From the NCBI GenBank assembly GCA_965530995.1, contig CBESOB010000166.1, positions 1 through 6,321 on the forward strand: a stretch of 6,321 nt of DNA, in the 5' to 3' direction. Shown in pieces: positions 1 to 5,627 of this stretch. The notes beneath the pieces are model-generated. The model did not search any database. It was not told the DNA's origin and worked only from the letters and a program-made list of their open reading frames with translations. The translations under genes and the position numbers were made by a program. Position 1 is the first letter of the stretch, and each line of letters opens with the position of its first letter. Origin of the DNA: JABABD01 sp965530995 (GTDB lineage Bacteria; Bacteroidota; Bacteroidia; Flavobacteriales; Flavobacteriaceae).

Positions 1-49
1 GGTGACGCTGATAGAGTTTTTTAAATCGATTTGCTTCTGTAGGCTTCAT
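1..49 (-). CDS. N-terminal fragment of a putative tyrosine-recombinase/integrase-like protein, possibly IS91-element associated
   Basis: The - strand reads MKPTEANRFKKLYQRH from an ATG at 49-47 and runs off the left edge, so only 16 codons are visible. A strong Shine-Dalgarno (AAGGAG on the - strand, + positions 58-63) sits 8 bases upstream of the ATG, which makes this a convincing gene start. From memory, an N-terminus of the type 'F..LYQRHL' is typical of the small tyrosine-recombinase-like proteins accompanying IS91-family transposases. That family assignment is inference from 16 residues. It does not resemble the N-termini of integron integrases I know, although its position divergent from the cassettes superficially recalls intI. 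The gene is oriented opposite to all the cassettes, which also argues that it is not a cassette gene. Confidence 0.6.
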   Translation of the reverse strand, partial: MKPTEANRFKKLYQRH

Positions 50-57
50 AATGTACA

Positions 58-63
58 CTCCTT
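58..63 (-). promoter_or_regulatory. Shine-Dalgarno site of the left-edge gene
   Basis: CTCCTT on the + strand is AAGGAG on the - strand. It is a near-perfect anti-16S match, 8 bases upstream of the ATG at 49-47, and it fixes the start of the truncated leftward gene. Confidence 0.75.
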
Positions 64-124
64 TTTTATAAATGCCCGGAATTGGACAGATAAAGGGGGT
101 ATACACTATTTTGAGATTTTTTCC

Positions 125-137
125 GCCGCGTAGCGGC
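125..137. repeat. Short perfect GC hairpin next to attC1
   Basis: GCCGC (125-129) and GCGGC (133-137) are perfect complements around a GTA loop. On the + strand no T-run follows. The T-run (116-122) precedes it, giving an A-run on the other strand, so it does not read as an intrinsic terminator either way. It may be a terminal hairpin of the mobile element on its left, or a weak transcriptional or structural barrier. Confidence 0.45.
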
Positions 138-140
138 TTC

Positions 141-272
141 GTTCAACAACACGCTTGAGCGGGACCGGGCTATGCTGCGGCTTTTTTCAAGTTCTATTGC
201 AAAGCAGTCTGAAGTGTTTGTATCCATATTTACCACAATATTGCCGCCCGTCCCCTCAGCTCAACGTTATGC
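141..272 (+). other. attC site 1 (long, 132 bp)
   Basis: R'' is GTTCAAC (141-147), a perfect RYYYAAC, and R' is GTTATGC (266-272). The inner stem pairs GGGACCGGGC (161-170) with GCCCGTCCC (246-254), with one extra C on the left arm. TTGAGC near 155-160 pairs with GCTCAA at 259-264. The loop is about 75 bp and contains GCTGCGGCTTTTTT (174-187), which recurs in attC3. The gene of the preceding cassette is not seen; it may have been displaced by the element on the left. Confidence 0.85.
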
Positions 273-282
273 CCCATGAAAA

Positions 283-287
283 AGGGA
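283..287 (+). promoter_or_regulatory. Shine-Dalgarno choosing the HNH gene start
   Basis: AGGGA lies 9 bases before the ATG at 297. The alternative ATG at 276 has only attC R' sequence upstream and no Shine-Dalgarno, so 297 is preferred. Confidence 0.5.
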
Positions 288-296
288 TTGAATCTT

Positions 297-1067
297 ATGC
301 CCGCTTTAAGACCATCAGACACAACGAAACGAAAAATTCTTGCGGCTTGTGGCAATCAATGCGCTCACCCGGACTGTGATGAATTGATTATTGATCTTGA
401 GCACGAAACTATTATTGGCAAAATCGCCCACATTAAAGGTAGAATGTCAGGTTCTGCTCGCTACGATCCTTCTCAAAACGATGAAGAAAGAAATTCATTC
501 TCTAATCTTATTGCACTTTGCGGGAAGCATCATGATATTGTGGATAAAAACCCTGATCAATATTCTTCAGAGCTGCTATATAAGTGGAAGCAAGAGCATG
601 AAGAAAAGGTAGCAAATTTACAGGATCGCAACTGGATCGGATTTCCGTCATCGATTGTTAGGATGGAGCCAGATGGAACGTCTTTATCGTTACATTGCTG
701 GGTCGATCGCAATGGTAGGCCACGCATCTATACGAAAGAACAACTAGCAATATGCTATACATTATTAGACTTCTTCAAGCTAATTCACGGTGTACATGAT
801 TTTCTAGGTGTTATAGATCAGATAAATCATGAGTCACAAATCCCTTGGCTTAAACAGCAAGTGAAATCACTAAAATTAAATGAATACGGTTTCTTTGGTT
901 CAGTCCATGAAATCTTCCAGATAGCCCAAGATATTAAATTTGGTGAATACACCATATTTGCTGTAAAAGATGGCCGTATCAAAAAAGCAGAGATAGCTGA
1001 AAGAGGGCGCATCGCTTTGCAGGAAAAAGCCGACTCATTGCCAGATAACCCGTCATTTAAGAAGTAG
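297..1067 (+). CDS. HNH endonuclease-like protein with an unassigned C-terminal domain
   Basis: The protein is 256 residues from the ATG at 297, or 263 if the ATG at 276 is used. The N-terminal ~105 residues look like an HNH nuclease domain. Cysteines C18, C22 and C27 (CGNQCAHPDC) are followed by IAHI with H45, then SNLIALCGKHHDIVD with N70, C75, H78 and H79, then the usual trailing 'Y..ELLYKWKQEHE' helix. These match the Cys-rich, metal-binding HNH type and its DNA-cleaving ββα-metal fold (family knowledge). Residues ~112-256 are a separate region, starting with a strand-rich stretch and then helices, that I do not recognise. HNH fused to a second domain is common in defence effectors, where the second domain senses a trigger; that role is inference here. 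It is a cassette gene between attC1 and attC2, with no partner gene in its cassette. The stop lies 12 bases before attC2. Confidence 0.85.
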   Translation: MPALRPSDTTKRKILAACGNQCAHPDCDELIIDLEHETIIGKIAHIKGRMSGSARYDPSQNDEERNSFSNLIALCGKHHDIVDKNPDQYSSELLYKWKQEHEEKVANLQDRNWIGFPSSIVRMEPDGTSLSLHCWVDRNGRPRIYTKEQLAICYTLLDFFKLIHGVHDFLGVIDQINHESQIPWLKQQVKSLKLNEYGFFGSVHEIFQIAQDIKFGEYTIFAVKDGRIKKAEIAERGRIALQEKADSLPDNPSFKK

Positions 1068-1079
1068 GAGTTGAGTGAG

Positions 1080-1142
1080 GCATAACGATCGCTTTGAGAA
1101 GGACGCGGCTACATGCCGCGCCCCTCAAGCAAAGCGTTATAT
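1080..1142 (+). other. attC site 2 (63 bp)
   Basis: R'' is GCATAAC (1080-1086) and R' is GTTATAT (1136-1142). The inner stem CGCGGC (1104-1109) pairs with GCCGCG (1115-1120) around a five-base loop, and the outer arm GCTTTG (1091-1096) pairs with CAAAGC (1130-1135). Unpaired bases between them give the usual bulges. Its sequence is unlike the other seven sites apart from the core boxes. Confidence 0.88.
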
Positions 1143-1157
1143 ATACATGGTGCAGAT

Positions 1158-1877
1158 ATGCTTAAGTTGATAGAAAATAACCATTATCATCTTTGGACGG
1201 ATGCTCTTCATGCACGAGCTCTTTCGCGTGAGGCAAATAACAGATGGGACAGGGGCACATATGTTCGCTGGACACTTATGACATCATGGATTGCTCTTGA
1301 AATTGCATGCCAAGATGCTCTTGAAGAGCCGAATATTTCATACAGTTTTAAGAAAAACCTGAATAAGGCAATAGAGGACAAGTCTCTATTAAAGTTAGAT
1401 TGGAGTCAAGGGATATGGCAGCAGGTTTTAACTTTACAGGAACTTAGAAAAAATTGCGTTCACCGCTTTTCTAAGGAGTCCGACTTATTTCCTGATGCAA
1501 TTGTTGCAGACGACGCCATTATTACTGCTCGAAAGGCAATAACGGCAATATATAATCATGTTGGGAAAGATGCACCTCTTTGGATTAACGATGATGCAGA
1601 TCAAGGCTGGGCTATTAAAGGCATAACCTTGTTTGCAAATGCATATTCAACGCCGCCAGGCGTGGATGAAAATGCACCTGATACAATTAAGGTTACATAT
1701 ATTTATAAAGATAAAGAATGCATTCGTGAAGTACTATCCGCAAACACAGATCCAAATCCTCATGTGGATAGGCTCATTGAATCCATCGGATTGTCAATAA
1801 GCGGCATAAAAGTATACAGAGGAAAAGAAGTGATTCAAGAAATTCAATTCCCGATGGACAAGATACGAGGCATATAA
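1158..1877 (+). CDS. HEPN-like domain protein (putative ribonuclease or toxin-type)
   Basis: This is a 239-residue protein from the ATG at 1158. An in-frame ATG at 1113 lies in the loop of attC2 and is rejected as a start. No clear Shine-Dalgarno precedes 1158, only GGTG five bases upstream. The N-terminal ~135 residues appear all-helical. A helix 'SWIALEIACQDAL' (43-55) is followed by 'LQELRKNCVH' carrying R97-x4-H102, then another helix 'AIITARKAITAIYNHV' (120-135). This arrangement and the R-x4-6-H motif are hallmarks of HEPN domains, many of which are RNases in toxin-antitoxin and defence systems (family knowledge). The C-terminal ~100 residues look strand-rich and are not recognised. The family call is from pattern, not search. 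The TAA stop lies inside the R'' box of attC3, so the gene fills its cassette. Confidence 0.75.
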   Translation: MLKLIENNHYHLWTDALHARALSREANNRWDRGTYVRWTLMTSWIALEIACQDALEEPNISYSFKKNLNKAIEDKSLLKLDWSQGIWQQVLTLQELRKNCVHRFSKESDLFPDAIVADDAIITARKAITAIYNHVGKDAPLWINDDADQGWAIKGITLFANAYSTPPGVDENAPDTIKVTYIYKDKECIREVLSANTDPNPHVDRLIESIGLSISGIKVYRGKEVIQEIQFPMDKIRGI

Positions 1878-2002
1878 CAAATCATTTGAGAGGGAGCGGG
1901 AAAGGCTGCGGCTTTTTTTATCGGCACCGGTAATCGTAATTTTGGGGCTTTATAGTCGTTGTACGGTACGCGTTTCCCGCCCCCTCAATTCTGTCGTTAT
2001 GT
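1872..2002 (+). other. attC site 3 (long, 131 bp)
   Basis: R'' is ATATAAC (1872-1878), overlapping the TAA of the upstream gene, and R' is GTTATGT (1996-2002). The stem GCGGGAAA (1896-1903) pairs perfectly with TTTCCCGC (1973-1980), enclosing a ~69 bp loop. It shares length, arm sequence (CCCCTCA on the right arm) and the loop block GCTGCGGCTTTTTT (1905-1918) with attC1, so the two belong to one family. Confidence 0.9.
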
Positions 2003-2019
2003 TTTGAAAATTAAATTAA

Positions 2020-2892
2020 ATGCCATTCATAATTAAAAAAGTGTCAGATCACGGTACATCTAATCCCATTGTGGCCAGATTGGGCGTCCAAACAGGTGAG
2101 CTGATAAAATTCTTTCCTATAAGCGAAAAACAACGTGAAGATATATTCGGTGTATTTCACCAAAAAATCCAGCCAAGGCTACTGCAGTGTTTTGAATTAA
2201 AAGAAAATCTATTATCAGAATTGACCAAGATGGGAGATGAATTCAAAAAAGAAGGAATTCATACACAATCGTCCGGTCGCGTTGCCACAGTTCCCCAAGT
2301 CATGAGGTTATCTGAAAACTGTGAAAACTATTTATACAACGCCAAATCTTCCCTCAGAGACCTTGCATGTATTTTCGAACCATTATTTGGGAAAAAATTT
2401 ACAGAAGCAAGATACGACAAGATTTATGAATGGTCTAAAGCACAATTTGGAAAAAATGATAATTTAACAACCGTAATCAAGCAAGATCACGATTCGTGGA
2501 TAAAAAAAATAATTTCCATGCGTAATGCCGTTGAGCATCCGGGCGGGTACTCAGGTCATTTGCACATCCATAATATTGAAATTGCCGCTGACCCAAAAAC
2601 AAAGAAACCAATACTGGTACAACCAACGTGGCATCTGAATAACGAGCCACCTGTGCCTATTTTGAACGACCTCGAAACATACATTTGGAATTTACTCGAA
2701 TTTGCGGAAGATCTCCTTGTGTTATCTTTTGAAAAATTTGACAAAAAGTTCCCTATCGTAGTTGCCCAAATACCCGAAAACGAAAGAGACCCTAGGTGTC
2801 CTATAAGGCTCAGAATGACTTTAAAGGAAAAATTTATAAAAAAACATAACAAGACTAATTCAGCCGACGCAAAAAACCGCGCGGCTGATTAG
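2020..2892 (+). CDS. HEPN-like domain protein (MRNAVEHP motif)
   Basis: This is a 290-residue protein. The ATG at 2020 is the first usable start after attC3; its AT-rich leader has no recognisable Shine-Dalgarno. Residues ~95-240 are helical and contain 'SMRNAVEHPGGYSG', that is R168-N-A-V-E-H173, the classic RNxxxH form of the HEPN motif, preceded by the helix 'DHDSWIKKII' and followed after ~45 residues by a long helix 'LETYIWNLLEFAEDLLVLSFEKF' (218-240). The N-terminal ~90 residues and the strand-like stretch after the motif are not recognised. HEPN proteins with this motif are often RNases in toxin or abortive-infection systems, but non-catalytic members exist, so function is inferred only. 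The last ~15 codons, ending TAG, are encoded within attC4, so the protein tail (KTNSADAKNRAAD) is attC-derived. It follows another HEPN-like cassette. Confidence 0.78.
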   Translation: MPFIIKKVSDHGTSNPIVARLGVQTGELIKFFPISEKQREDIFGVFHQKIQPRLLQCFELKENLLSELTKMGDEFKKEGIHTQSSGRVATVPQVMRLSENCENYLYNAKSSLRDLACIFEPLFGKKFTEARYDKIYEWSKAQFGKNDNLTTVIKQDHDSWIKKIISMRNAVEHPGGYSGHLHIHNIEIAADPKTKKPILVQPTWHLNNEPPVPILNDLETYIWNLLEFAEDLLVLSFEKFDKKFPIVVAQIPENERDPRCPIRLRMTLKEKFIKKHNKTNSADAKNRAAD

Positions 2893-2903
2893 CGGCGTTA
2901 GCC
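2844..2903 (+). other. attC site 4 (60 bp), overlapping the coding end
   Basis: R'' is ACATAAC (2844-2850) and R' is GTTAGCC (2897-2903). The left arm 2855-2870 pairs with 2879-2892 over 14 base pairs, leaving T at 2859-2860 and A at 2867 extrahelical, the geometry expected of attC. The loop is AAAAAACC. The same stem core (CAGCCGACGC with GCGCGGCTGA) occurs in attC7. The upstream reading frame passes through the R'' box and stem, ending at 2892 in the right arm. Confidence 0.9.
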
Positions 2904-2918
2904 ACATAGATAAAGCAT

Positions 2919-4256
2919 ATGATCATGAATGTAATTAAACTTCCCCCTGCCTTACCTGATTTAGATAAACTAATAGACATTGCCATTGAAACTGGCGGTG
3001 AGACAGATCGTTTTGATTTTAAGGAGGTTATTGACCTACGAACTGAGGCACACAAGGTGCGTCTTATTCGTGCCATAGGTGCTTTTGGTAATACAGACGA
3101 AGGCGGCTTTGTTCTTATTGGAATATCAAATGACCGCAAAGTTACTGGCCTTCAAGATGAGGTTTATAATTTTTTTGATCAAACACCAGTTCAACACATA
3201 GTTAATCAATATCTATCGCCGCCACCTTTGATTCAAGTAAGGAAACACGAACGGAAAGGTAAGAATCTTGTTATTATCGAAGTGCAACCGTTTAAGGAAT
3301 TCCCTTCCATAATACGTCAGTCCGCGACTTTTGGGAGCGATAAATTGGTTGCAGGATCAATTTTATTTAGGAATGCTGCTGCAGAATCAGCAGTATTAAC
3401 GGCTGAGTTTGATATACGAAAATTATGCGATATTATTGTTAAACGGCGTGCTTCAACATTCATTGAGCTTTTCCAACGGGGTACTTTAGGTAAAGTTTAC
3501 CAAAAGTCTGATAAGTTTGAAGAGTTACAAGTAAACAGAAAGCGGGCAGATCACGAATGGCCAAGTTCAGAAGGCGCAACACCATATTTAGAAGTTGCCT
3601 TTTCATCTGAAGATTCTCTTGATTTGACACCAGAACAATTAAAAAGCTTGATTCCGGGAGCATGTATAAAAATAAGACACGGGTTCCCCTTTTTCGACGT
3701 TTCTGGATCTGAGGTAAATCGATATGTGAGTTGGGGCTGGTATGGTAAGATTCCTTTTAGTGTTTTAGGAGAGGATGGCGCCCCTCCAAGTTACTTATGG
3801 TTATTATCAAGAAAAGGTGCCTTTATAGATAGGGAACATTTATGGGAAGACTCCCCTAATTCTTCCTATAAAGGTGGGATTGCCTTATTTCATGTAATTG
3901 GAAAATTGATTTTAATTATACGTTTCCTTTTAAGCTTTTCAGAAAAGATTGAAGCCACTGAAGATACAAAATTTAGGTTAGTGATAAAATGCAATAATGT
4001 AAAAAATCGATTTATCAAAGATGACCGTTTTTTTATCCCTTCTCAACACCTTCCTCGTGCTGCTGAAAATAGAGTTGAAGCGGTTATTGATATTTCCTTA
4101 AGTGATATAAGGCAAAGACAGAAAGAAATAGCGCTATTCTTACTTGACGAGATTGTATGGCAATTTGGCAGAAATGATATAACCAGGCATGACCTCGAGA
4201 ACTATCTGGTACGAGCTAAAGAATTGTTGGGCAGAGAATATGTGCTCACTGATTAA
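2919..4256 (+). CDS. Schlafen-type AlbA_2 (putative nucleic-acid/ATP-binding) domain protein
   Basis: This is a 445-residue protein, the largest in the window. Residues ~15-170 match the AlbA_2 pattern: 'ETDRFDFKE' (28-36), 'AIGAFGNTDEGGFVLIGIS' (52-70) with 'KVTGL' after it, and a closing 'GSILFRN' segment (146-152) followed by a helix. AlbA_2 domains occur in Schlafen-like nucleases and in many transcription regulators and defence proteins (family knowledge). The remaining ~275 residues are unassigned, with mixed strands and a hydrophobic helix 'GKLILIIRFLLSF' near 331-343. No winged-helix or ATPase extension is evident. The start could be the second ATG at 2925; neither has a good Shine-Dalgarno. 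It is the sole gene of its cassette, with the stop 18 bases before attC5. A defence role is inference from domain type and neighbourhood. Confidence 0.85.
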   Translation: MIMNVIKLPPALPDLDKLIDIAIETGGETDRFDFKEVIDLRTEAHKVRLIRAIGAFGNTDEGGFVLIGISNDRKVTGLQDEVYNFFDQTPVQHIVNQYLSPPPLIQVRKHERKGKNLVIIEVQPFKEFPSIIRQSATFGSDKLVAGSILFRNAAAESAVLTAEFDIRKLCDIIVKRRASTFIELFQRGTLGKVYQKSDKFEELQVNRKRADHEWPSSEGATPYLEVAFSSEDSLDLTPEQLKSLIPGACIKIRHGFPFFDVSGSEVNRYVSWGWYGKIPFSVLGEDGAPPSYLWLLSRKGAFIDREHLWEDSPNSSYKGGIALFHVIGKLILIIRFLLSFSEKIEATEDTKFRLVIKCNNVKNRFIKDDRFFIPSQHLPRAAENRVEAVIDISLSDIRQRQKEIALFLLDEIVWQFGRNDITRHDLENYLVRAKELLGREYVLTD

Positions 4257-4274
4257 TTTGTATGAATTTTTAAT

Positions 4275-4343
4275 GGCTAACCTGACGCTCCACCAGACAA
4301 CAAACGCTGGCGCGTTTGTTGTCTGGTGAGCTTTTCGTTATGT
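4275..4343 (+). other. attC site 5 (69 bp), near-perfect hairpin
   Basis: R'' is GGCTAAC (4275-4281) and R' is GTTATGT (4337-4343). The arm at 4287-4307 pairs with 4312-4331 over 20 base pairs, with a single extra C at 4290-4291 and a four-base loop TGGC. The outer unpaired spacers are CTGAC and TTTTC. It shares ACCAGACA and TGTCTGGTGAGCTTT-type arms with attC6. Confidence 0.92.
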
Positions 4344-4352
4344 GCTCTTATC

Positions 4353-4358
4353 GAGGGA
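4353..4358 (+). promoter_or_regulatory. Shine-Dalgarno for the 4362 start
   Basis: GAGGGA lies 3-4 bases before the ATG at 4362. The spacing is short, but it is the only purine-rich site nearby, and it supports this start over the in-frame GTG at 4326, which lies inside the attC5 stem. Confidence 0.45.
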
Positions 4359-4361
4359 AAT

Positions 4362-4883
4362 ATGGATGAAAAAACCAAGAAGGTGTTGCGCGACTTAGAC
4401 GAGGGAACTCGTTTACTAAAAGGGGAATGGACCTCCGATGGTCGAAAACTCTTTAATTTTGAAGTTAATGAAATTGAGGTTCACAATTCTTGTGGACTTA
4501 AGGTAGATACAAAGGAAATCGTTTCTGGACTTCGATACTTTTTGCGGGGTAAAGGTAACCCAAATGCTAGGATTTATATACATAAAGGGATTAAGAACTC
4601 GGATTGTATTGAGGCAAGTGATAAAACTGGCATAGGCACTTTCTTTATTTATACGACCGATGAAGACGAACAGGAAGCACAGATAGAGTTGGTTCTTCAT
4701 CCAGATTCCTTTTCAGATTTCGTTCATACTATAAGGGCCTTGCGTTTTAAAGGAAAACTCAGGTTCCGAGTAATTGTAAATAAAATGCCAGATGAAAAAT
4801 CTGACGATGTTCTTATGGTAAGCAGTTACGAACTGGAAAATTTTATGAAATTAGAATTTGATGAAGCTACTACTGAGTTCTGA
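4362..4883 (+). CDS. Cassette-encoded protein of unknown function (173 aa)
   Basis: I do not recognise this protein. From the ATG at 4362 it has 173 residues, with no signal peptide or membrane segment, so it is probably cytoplasmic. It begins with a charged helix (1-20), continues with alternating strand-like segments ('KLFNFEVNEIEVHN' 29-42, 'ARIYIHKGI' 69-77, 'GTFFIYTTD' 92-100, 'AQIELVLHP' 106-114, 'KLRFRVIVN' 132-140) and ends in an acidic tail. The overall look is a small β-rich domain. Only two cysteines occur (C44, C82) and no catalytic motif stands out. The codons are AT-rich like the neighbours. An 81 bp untranslated stretch separates its stop from attC6, the longest such gap in the array. 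Confidence 0.75.
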   Translation: MDEKTKKVLRDLDEGTRLLKGEWTSDGRKLFNFEVNEIEVHNSCGLKVDTKEIVSGLRYFLRGKGNPNARIYIHKGIKNSDCIEASDKTGIGTFFIYTTDEDEQEAQIELVLHPDSFSDFVHTIRALRFKGKLRFRVIVNKMPDEKSDDVLMVSSYELENFMKLEFDEATTEF

Positions 4884-4964
4884 GGCGCTTTAACAGAAAA
4901 AGCAGCTGATACTTAATAAAAGGAAAAGAAAGTTACAGCAAAACTGTTTTTACATAATGCCAAC

Positions 4965-5034
4965 ACATAACCAGACGCTTCACCAGACAGCGAAAGCCTT
5001 GCGGCTTCACTGTCTGGTGAGCTTTCCGTTAGGG
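4965..5034 (+). other. attC site 6 (70 bp)
   Basis: R'' is ACATAAC (4965-4971) and R' is GTTAGGG (5028-5034). The arm at 4977-4998 pairs with 5003-5022, leaving a T and an A extrahelical on the left arm and one C-A mismatch. The loop is TTGC. Its arms are clearly related to attC5, while the inner 8 bp and loop differ. Confidence 0.92.
5031..5034 (+). promoter_or_regulatory. Shine-Dalgarno supplied by the attC6 R' box
   Basis: AGGG of the R' box GTTAGGG lies 8 bases before the ATG at 5043. It is the best ribosome-binding match there, so the recombination core itself would serve as the translation signal. Confidence 0.4.
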
Positions 5035-5042
5035 CAAAGAAA

Positions 5043-5627
5043 ATGAATGATCGACCACCACGAGCGCCGCTAATAAAAGAAGACCAATTAAAATTGATGG
5101 AGATTCGCCGTGACTCGCAGCAATATTCCTATGATTTAGTTCAGAGGTTGACCTTTTTAATAATAAGCATTGAGTTGATATTTTGTGGCTATATATTGCT
5201 AAATTCAGAAAAATTAGGTGCTGTAAAATTTTCCAGTTTGCTTTTTTTGTTGGCAGGATGCGCTGCGATATTTGGAATCATTTGGCGATTTTTCTACAAC
5301 CAAACTTATCATGATGCAGTACATGGAAAAAACGATAAAATTAGAAAGATTTTAGCCAGATTACAAATTTATTCATATTGGATCTATATATTATTAACAG
5401 CCATATTTCTGATATCTACAATCTTAACTGGCTATTTGCATTTAAGCAACATAGAGAAAAATTCTGCAAATAAAAGTATCCAAATTGAAGAAAAAACTAA
5501 ACCAATTAAAGAAAGTAACAAAACTAGTAAATTATCAAAACCGACGATCGTTAAAGAAGATGTAAAAACGAAAAAGGTGACTGGTAATAATCCTAAAACT
5601 AAAAGCACTACAGTTAATAAGCCCTAA
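5043..5627 (+). CDS. Three-helix membrane protein of unknown function with Lys-rich tail
   Basis: This 194-residue protein has a charged N-terminus (1-35) with no signal peptide, and three hydrophobic segments at ~37-54 (LTFLIISIELIFCGYILL), ~63-83 (FSSLLFLLAGCAAIFGIIW) and ~110-132 (SYWIYILLTAIFLISTILTGY). Between segments 2 and 3 lies a basic, polar linker. Residues ~137-194 are a low-complexity Lys/Thr/Ser/Asn tail, likely disordered. No enzymatic motif is visible. By the positive-inside rule the Arg/Lys linker (97-105) would be cytoplasmic, with the N-terminus outside and the tail outside. The basic N-terminus and tail conflict with this, so topology is uncertain. Small multi-helix membrane proteins act as effectors in several defence systems, but nothing specific links this one to them. 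The TAA stop overlaps the attC7 R'' box. Confidence 0.8.
   Translation: MNDRPPRAPLIKEDQLKLMEIRRDSQQYSYDLVQRLTFLIISIELIFCGYILLNSEKLGAVKFSSLLFLLAGCAAIFGIIWRFFYNQTYHDAVHGKNDKIRKILARLQIYSYWIYILLTAIFLISTILTGYLHLSNIEKNSANKSIQIEEKTKPIKESNKTSKLSKPTIVKEDVKTKKVTGNNPKTKSTTVNKP

Larger units (their letters stand above)
1..140. mobile_element. Possible end of an inserted mobile element (IS91-like?)
   Basis: This segment holds the leftward recombinase-like gene start and about 90 bp of leader, ending just before the attC1 R'' box. It contains a GC hairpin (125-137) followed three bases later by GTTC at 141-144. IS91-family elements are known to insert next to GAAC or CAAG tetranucleotides, whose complements are GTTC and CTTG, so GTTC at this junction fits an element end. 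One point against it: in IS91 elements the genes normally read toward the origin end, whereas here the gene reads away from it. The boundary and the family are inference. The stretch could instead be the 3' tail of another cassette. Confidence 0.3.

Noticed and set aside
82..109. Possible promoter (TTGGAC with TATACA or CACTAT)
   Set aside because: Spacings are 12 or 16 bases and the -10 matches are poor, so support is insufficient.
1..140. Left-edge gene as an integron integrase with attI beside it
   Set aside because: The 16 visible residues do not resemble IntI N-termini, and the first site next to it is a full two-armed attC rather than an attI.
155..379. 74-codon + strand ORF
   Set aside because: It lies mostly in the attC1 loop and overlaps the HNH gene in another frame, with no Shine-Dalgarno or protein-like composition.
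1113..1157. Upstream start for the first HEPN-like gene
   Set aside because: The ATG at 1113 is in the hairpin loop of attC2; the 15 extra residues would be attC sequence from the preceding cassette.
141..2002. Long attC sites as Vibrio cholerae VCRs
   Set aside because: The length and CCCCTCA/TTGAG arms are reminiscent, but most of the sequence differs and the other sites are short and heterogeneous.
2556..3139. Two - strand ORFs of 98 and 94 codons
   Set aside because: They are antisense shadows of the second HEPN and AlbA_2 genes, and the second crosses attC4; the + strand genes have recognisable motifs.
4287..4331. Near-perfect hairpin as a transcription terminator
   Set aside because: It sits between proper R'' and R' boxes and matches attC6; only a short TTTT follows, so attC is the better explanation.
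4326..4361. GTG start for the 173-residue protein
   Set aside because: It lies in the attC5 right arm, while the ATG at 4362 has GAGGGA upstream.
4416..4700. 94-codon - strand ORF
   Set aside because: It lies entirely antisense to the 173-residue gene and has no Shine-Dalgarno or recognisable motif.
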